NCBI GenBank assembly: GCA_015179045.1
Contig: WHUZ01000218.1
Location: 1-26,524, forward strand
DNA: 26,524 nucleotides
Direction of reading: 5' to 3'
DNA from: Kalaharituber pfeilii
Lineage: Eukaryota; Ascomycota; Pezizomycetes; Pezizales; Pezizaceae
Part shown: positions 21,980 to 26,524 of the stretch, in pieces
Position numbering within the stretch: position 1 is the stretch's first letter
Layout of the letters: every line of letters begins with the position of its first letter
Translations under genes and position numbers: made by a program
The notes under the pieces: generated by a model
Seen by the model: the letters and a program-made list of their open reading frames with translations, nothing else
Databases searched by the model: none
What the model was told of the DNA's origin: nothing

Positions 21980-24620
21980 ATGCCAGCTCTATCAAAGCTA
22001 CAGAATTACAGATATGGAGAGGCCCCAATATACCATATTAATAAGAATAATATAAGAGCAGAACAATCCAAATTTGATTTCTAAAATAAATTATATCCTA
22101 CTAATAATTTTACATAGGCATCTAGTCATACTAATTTCCAAGCTAAACTTCATGGATATCCTTAATCTAGCTCGCCTTTACCTTCGGTTGCAACTTCAGA
22201 CTGGAATAACTTCTTAGTTGACAATAATAACATTTTATATGATATTGACAAGGTTAGAAAAGATACTAGTCTCATAAGTACTGCTGAGAAAGAATCTATA
22301 GATATGTCCAACAACTGCCCAATACTATCGATGTCAAACTTCAACTGTCATATGGCCAAATAAATCTGTATCCTTCTTCTGTCTTGAGGAAGGTAGTTAA
22401 CTGTCTATCCCAATGTGAATATTTACTACAAGCAGTGAGCAGTTGAGCATGTGAGATAGTTGCATCTATAGTAAGGTTGATCCTGATACCAGAGCTCTAT
22501 CCATACAATCTTTGCTAGCTCAACTCTTATGACTGATCAGAATGGCAAAACTATATATATTTGCATTAACTTTGGCTATAAATCCTTGGCCAACTAGGCT
22601 ACAAGCTAACAAAATAGTAGATAATGCTTATATGAAAGTGGTTGCCTATCTTCATGCAGAAGATCTAAGCATGTCATATCCTGTATAGCTCGTGAAGAAA
22701 AATGCATGTCAAATTGTGGATCTATGTCTAATATAATATTTTAGCTCTTACTTATATTCTATAAGATCTTCATAATTAACAAATATTAGTTGTGCAAGAA
22801 GATTATGGCAATATGGAGGTATCTTGTAGCAACTTGTCATAAGCATATCCCACATCTTTACTCCCTTTAAATAGATAATCATTTAGAGGATCTCAGTGTA
22901 TAGGTTAAATTATTACTCTAAGATGACAAGTTTACTACAAATAAAACGTCAGACATATGTAGTTAATCTTTCAGTAATGTTCAGAGTATATTTACTTATA
23001 TTTTAGCCTTATGTTGACTCTACAACAGGAACACCTAGCTTATTTTACATCTCCACAAATAGCTGATATATTGGAAAAATACTTATTTAAGAAGCCTGAC
23101 TACTACGACTAGGATCCTGTACTATGAAGCTATTTCTAGCCTCTCCAACTAGTCACAATCTCACTTGCTGCTACTGCTGTCCTTTGTACTCTTAATAATC
23201 TATGAACTAGCTAGAATAAACATTCATTAATGCTCATTCATTTTGAATTTGATATCTATATTGGTAGAGTATAGAGAAATATCAGTCTGAGGAATATCTA
23301 AAGCTAACATTATTGATTATAGTTCTTAGGGCACTACAAGACATTTCAAGAAACATAGAAGAATATGTCATCTGTCTGACTAGAAACAATTTGTAAAACT
23401 ATTTGTGAATAAATTACTTTGCATACTGGGCTGTAAGCAGATGAGCAGGTCGATATACGCAGACATTAAGATAATTTTAGAGATAACATGAGCAATTTAA
23501 CTAATCTATTACCAATAACCACTGAGTAAGAGAAATTGCTGATGACTGGCAAAGAATGCTCTAATCATATACACAGAGCTGCCACTAGATATATTAGCTA
23601 AATTTTCAAAGGCAGATAATTCCACAAGTAAATAGATATGTGATAATACTAAAAATGTACTAGTTAAGGTAATCTAATACCTTTATATTAAATGTCTAAC
23701 TATTACTGTTATTTCTGTAGAGGACAGAATGGCTCTGGAAAGCATTCCAGAGGACCATCTAATACTAGTCTCTATAACTCACCATATCAGGAACCAGATG
23801 ACATAGGATAGCTTCATTTCCAGCACCTGGGTCCACATGCATCTTAAATTAAATCAAGACCTAGACATGGTAACTCAGCACCCTGTGGGATTGGGAGTGT
23901 TATAGCACAATAATAATAACTTAGATGAATATTAGTATGAAGGCCCTCCATATAAATAGTATAAGAGTAGTAGGGGAGAACCACTACCTCCCAGCCAGAG
24001 TGGCAAGCTATACTCTTCTAATAGAAGTGAGCTATGTGCCTGATTCTCCTAAACATGTTCAAGGTTATCACAATCTATACCAAACTCTCTCATAGGTGCT
24101 AAAAGAAATAAAGATGATATTGAATAAGATAATGTGGTCTATGATGAAGATTATCATACTTACCATAAAGGAATTTTGAGAAAGCCAACTAAAGTTATAA
24201 GAGACTACTATGGTGAACAGGCTGATAATAGCAGCTTGCAGGATGCTGACCTTGAGTCACAGATACCAGCAGTAGTTTTGGAGGGAAACTAGAATACTTT
24301 AGAGTTAGATAATGCCCCATGGTCATGGAGGCAATCAGGTGTACATAGCCATAGCTGTTGAGCCGCAACTCCAATATGAAGGTCTACTCATATTTGTGGC
24401 AGTAATAGTATATTAAACAAAGTATGATAAGAAAGAGGTAAGGAGAAGGAAGATAAGATACGTGAGGAGAGGGATGGTAATGAGGCAAATAAAATAGCTA
24501 GTATGGAAGAGGAGGATGAGGACGAGCAAGATAAGAAATATGAAGAAGATAAGGAAGACGAGTAGGATAATGATAATAGTCAGAATGATGAGAGCAATGA
24601 GGAAAGTGGGTGCTGATTAG
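21980..24620 (+). pseudogene. Decayed fungal gene, middle resembles DUF6532 proteins
   Basis: An ATG at 21980 opens a frame (MPALSKLQNYRYGEAPIYH) that continues about 125 codons to 22361 through stops that all fit CAA/CAG-to-stop. This region is Ser/Asn/Gln-rich and probably disordered. After indels the frame resumes with MAKLYIFALTLAINPWPTRL at 22542 and HAEDLSMSYPV near 22655. QEHLAYFTSPQIADILEKYL (about 23025-23084) and then LVTISLAATAVLCTLNNL (about 23152-23205) and FEFDIYI follow. The order of these blocks resembles fungal DUF6532 domains, whose function is unknown; this family call is from memory of the pattern and is tentative. Later pieces include DDIEx(1)DNVVYDEDYHTYHKG at about 24112-24170 and an acidic tail rich in Glu and Asp at 24440-24600. 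The end at 24617 (TGA) is approximate. Whether 21980-24617 is one gene or two cannot be settled by eye. Confidence 0.55.
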
Positions 24621-24939
24621 GACTAGCAGGATGATTAGGAGGTATATATGTTCAATGCAAAGTTAGGTAGCAATTAATATAATTTGGTAGAGAAGAGGCT
24701 AATTCTAGTGAGGAATGAGGTTCTTTTGAGAAGGTAGGGTATATTGTTTGTATATATAGGCAATTCAGAATAGATTTGTTTTATCTCATTAATTGCTAGC
24801 TAGAGGATAGATATATTCTTTATATATAACTACATTAAACTGAGGCCGAATAATAATATGTATATGAGCACAGTCTATTTATGTAGGTTGTGAACATAGT
24901 GTAAGTAATTATATGTTATAGACTAGTCGGATAGTTATA
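24621..24939. other. AT-rich spacer, no gene seen
   Basis: No frame or repeat was recognised between the acidic tail and the minisatellite. Confidence 0.45.
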
Positions 24940-25260
24940 GTAGATAGGTAGATAGATAGCAGAATAATTGGTAGATAGGATAACTGGATGTATGATATTG
25001 AAATGGATGAATAAAAGCGACAATAGGATGGCTTAGATTGCTTAATAGTCAGATAGATAGTTTGGCTAAATGGACAATCTCACTGAATAGATGGTCGGAT
25101 GGATAGTTAAATGAATGTTCAGACAGATAGACAGTTGGACAGATGGATGGTTGGATAGATAGATAGTTGGATAGATAGACAGTTGGATAGATAGATAGTC
25201 AGATGGATAGATAGTCAGGTAGATGGATAGTCTGTCTGTATAGTCAAATAGACAGTCCAA
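24940..25260. repeat. GATA/GACA minisatellite, right
   Basis: Imperfect repeats are built from GGATAGATAGATAGTTGGATAG, GACAGTTGG and GATAGTCAGA words. An apparent minus-strand reading frame here (Ser-Ile-Tyr-Leu repeats) is only the translation of the repeat. The array is of the same general kind as 2380-2840 but lacks the ACTCAGAA half. Confidence 0.85.
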
Positions 25261-25644
25261 TAGATGGCCAGAGAGAACTCAATAGTGAATGGGATTATGA
25301 AATGAATAATAAAGAGCTAAGGTATGATCGGGTAGATTTTCTAGATAGATGAGAGTAGGTAAAACATATTTATAATATTAAATTTCTGAAGAGACTCTTA
25401 GACCTATTGATTTAGATCAATTGAGACCTAAATAAATATACAAGATATGGAAGGTGTACTGCCGATACTAGAGAGACGTAAATGATACAGGGTAAATATT
25501 ACAAGACTAGGGAAAGTAAGGCAAATTTATGAGAGACCAAGTCAAGCCAAAAAATTAGTAAAGCAGACTTGGTTAGACTATGGTCATTATTGTATATCAA
25601 TTTAGACCTGAAAATCTGGACTATTCAGAATGCTTCAGAACTAG
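25261..25644. other. Spacer without recognised gene
   Basis: No gene or repeat family was recognised. Composition is still AT-rich. Confidence 0.45.
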
Positions 25645-25740
25645 AAGTAAAAATTTACTAATACATGCTTCCATTATATTTATACCTTTTTGGCTACTAT
25701 AGACTTTTCTAATATATACCTCTATTATGTCTATATATTA
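25645..25740. repeat. 51-bp tandem repeat, right block
   Basis: Two units (about 25645 and 25696; ACTATAGACTTTTCTAATATA) match the left block at 1929-2060 in the same orientation and with the same 51-bp period. Confidence 0.75.
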
Positions 25741-25803
25741 TAGGGAAGGTAGAAACTTGTCTACTACTGTAGCAAGGGGCAAAGGTTCTACTACTAATTA
25801 GAT

Positions 25804-25910
25804 ACCATAGGTAAAGGTAAAGACTTACCTGCTAAGAGGAAAATACTAACCCTGCAATTGAATATAAGACCAATACTGATTAACTAGACTGATTACGTAT
25901 TAGGCTTAAT
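25804..25910. repeat. Inverted repeat arm, right-end foldback (left arm)
   Basis: TAGGTAAAGGTAAAGACTTACC at its start is an inverted match to the last bases of the window (GGTAGGTCTTTACCTTTAGCTA, 26503-26524). The match continues with transitions and small gaps through AAAATACTAACCCTG and weakly through CTGATTACGTATTAGG, paired with about 26425-26470. It encloses the CpG-rich block. Confidence 0.55.
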
Positions 25911-25914
25911 TATT
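25860..25914. repeat. Subterminal direct repeat, right copy
   Basis: This is the partner of 91-145 in the same orientation, starting GAATATAAGACCAATACTGA. Where the copies differ, this one mostly keeps C or G where the left copy has T or A. Confidence 0.65.
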
Positions 25915-25975
25915 GTTACTGCCAGGCGCTTTAACGTTGCTAAGCGGTAGCGGTCCGATACTTATGGTACGGCTA
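25913..25975. repeat. Inverted terminal unit, right copy
   Basis: The reverse complement (AGCC...ACCGCTTAGCAACGTTAAAG...GCAGTAAC) aligns with 26-88 over about 62 bp, with about 45 identities and nearly all differences transitions. In almost all of them this copy has C or G and the left copy T or A, so the left copy is the mutated one. The core is GTTACTGCCAGGCGCTTTAA. Confidence 0.75.
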
Positions 25976-26424
25976 AAGGTGAGCGACGAAGAAGCGCGGG
26001 CGAAAGGTACGTGATAAACGTAGAGTTTGAGTAAAACTTAGGATACCGCTAGTGTCTTAATTCTTTATAACTAACGGCAGGCAGCTGGAGCTTATATAGT
26101 AAGCGCCCGTCATACATGACTCATCAACAATTAATAATATGACTGTAATGTGATAAACACCATCTCGTAAAATAGATAAGTAAATATAGAAACAGTAACG
26201 TAATAGAAACATATAATAACGCAGATCCCCTTTCCAAAACCAATAAGCAAGCGAAGCATTATCTATATTGCAACCGTGCATTATTAGTAAAGGTATTGTA
26301 AGCGGCGCCGGTTGCAACGTAAGCAACGTGACCGGCACCGTAAGCAACGGGCATGTATTAGTGCAGTGTACATACAAGAACTGACACACATGTCTGTGAG
26401 GTAACCACCGAACAACCAAAGTGT
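25976..26424. other. CpG-rich block without RIP, no recognised gene
   Basis: Composition changes sharply: many GCG, ACG and CGG words within 100 bp, almost absent in the preceding 25.9 kb. Short internal repeats occur at 26297-26349 (GTAAGCAACG twice, and GCCGGT mirrored by ACCGGC). A 120-codon minus-strand frame at 26057-26419 exists but shows no domain and is Leu/Cys/Tyr-rich, so I do not call it a gene. Confidence 0.6.
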
Positions 26425-26524
26425 ACCGCGGCTCGCCTAGTATTGATCAGATACATCTTAGCAAGTCTTATAACGGTACGGGGTGGTACCTTCCCGATAT
26501 TCGGTAGGTCTTTACCTTTAGCTA
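26425..26524. repeat. Inverted repeat arm, right-end foldback (right arm)
   Basis: This is the partner of 25804-25910; see that entry. It runs to the window edge, so it may continue beyond it. Confidence 0.55.

Noticed and set aside
25066..25260. 64-codon frame with Ser-Ile-Tyr-Leu repeats, minus strand
   Set aside because: It is a direct translation of the GATA/GACA minisatellite.
26057..26419. 120-codon open frame on the minus strand in the CpG-rich block
   Set aside because: Its composition is Leu/Cys/Tyr-rich without any motif, it overlaps short inverted repeats, and no start context or neighbours support it. Open length alone is not enough.
1..26524. Telomeric or centromeric satellite
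   Set aside because: No telomere-type hexamer run and no long high-copy satellite is visible. A subtelomeric location remains possible but is not shown.

Overview
The window looks like repeat-rich, transposon-dominated DNA of a filamentous fungus, most likely an ascomycete with repeat-induced point mutation (RIP). From base 1 to about 25.9 kb the sequence is AT-rich with very few CpG. Every recognisable reading frame is broken mainly by TAA, TAG and TGA codons that are one C-to-T step from CAA, CAG or CGA. No intact gene was found. The long conserved frames become visible only when these in-frame stops are ignored.

Layout. 1-150: terminal repeat units whose inverted counterpart lies at 25.91-25.98 kb. 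150-3.8 kb: non-coding AT-rich DNA with a 51-bp tandem repeat, a GATA/GACA/ACTCAG minisatellite and a 163-bp tandem duplication. 4.0-6.84 kb (minus): a decayed transposase of the Plavaka type (KDZ-related fungal DNA transposons). 6.88-7.74 kb: a 160-bp tandem array of five units. 9.37-16.65 kb (minus): a complete but dead Ty3/gypsy chromovirus with both LTRs, Gag, protease, RT, RNase H, integrase and chromodomain. A roughly 508-bp inverted-repeat (MITE-like) element with a TA target duplication is nested in its integrase. 18.0-21.23 kb (plus): a decayed SNF2-family helicase gene that still shows two spliceosomal introns. 21.98-24.62 kb (plus): a second decayed gene with a middle region resembling fungal DUF6532 proteins and an acidic tail. 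24.94-25.26 kb: a minisatellite. 25.65-25.74 kb: the same 51-bp repeat family seen at the left. 25.80-26.52 kb: a foldback/inverted-repeat segment. From about 25.92 kb onward base composition changes sharply to CpG-rich DNA without RIP.

How the parts may fit. The outer blocks are arranged terminal repeat - 51-bp repeat - minisatellite on the left and minisatellite - 51-bp repeat - terminal repeat on the right. Inside lie one DNA transposase and two non-transposase genes. This fits a very large (about 25.9 kb, about 18.7 kb without the later retrotransposon) cargo-carrying Plavaka-like element that was inactivated by RIP, but a subtelomeric patchwork of unrelated pieces is a real alternative. 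The giant-element reading is inference; the individual domain calls rest on motifs read directly from the sequence.
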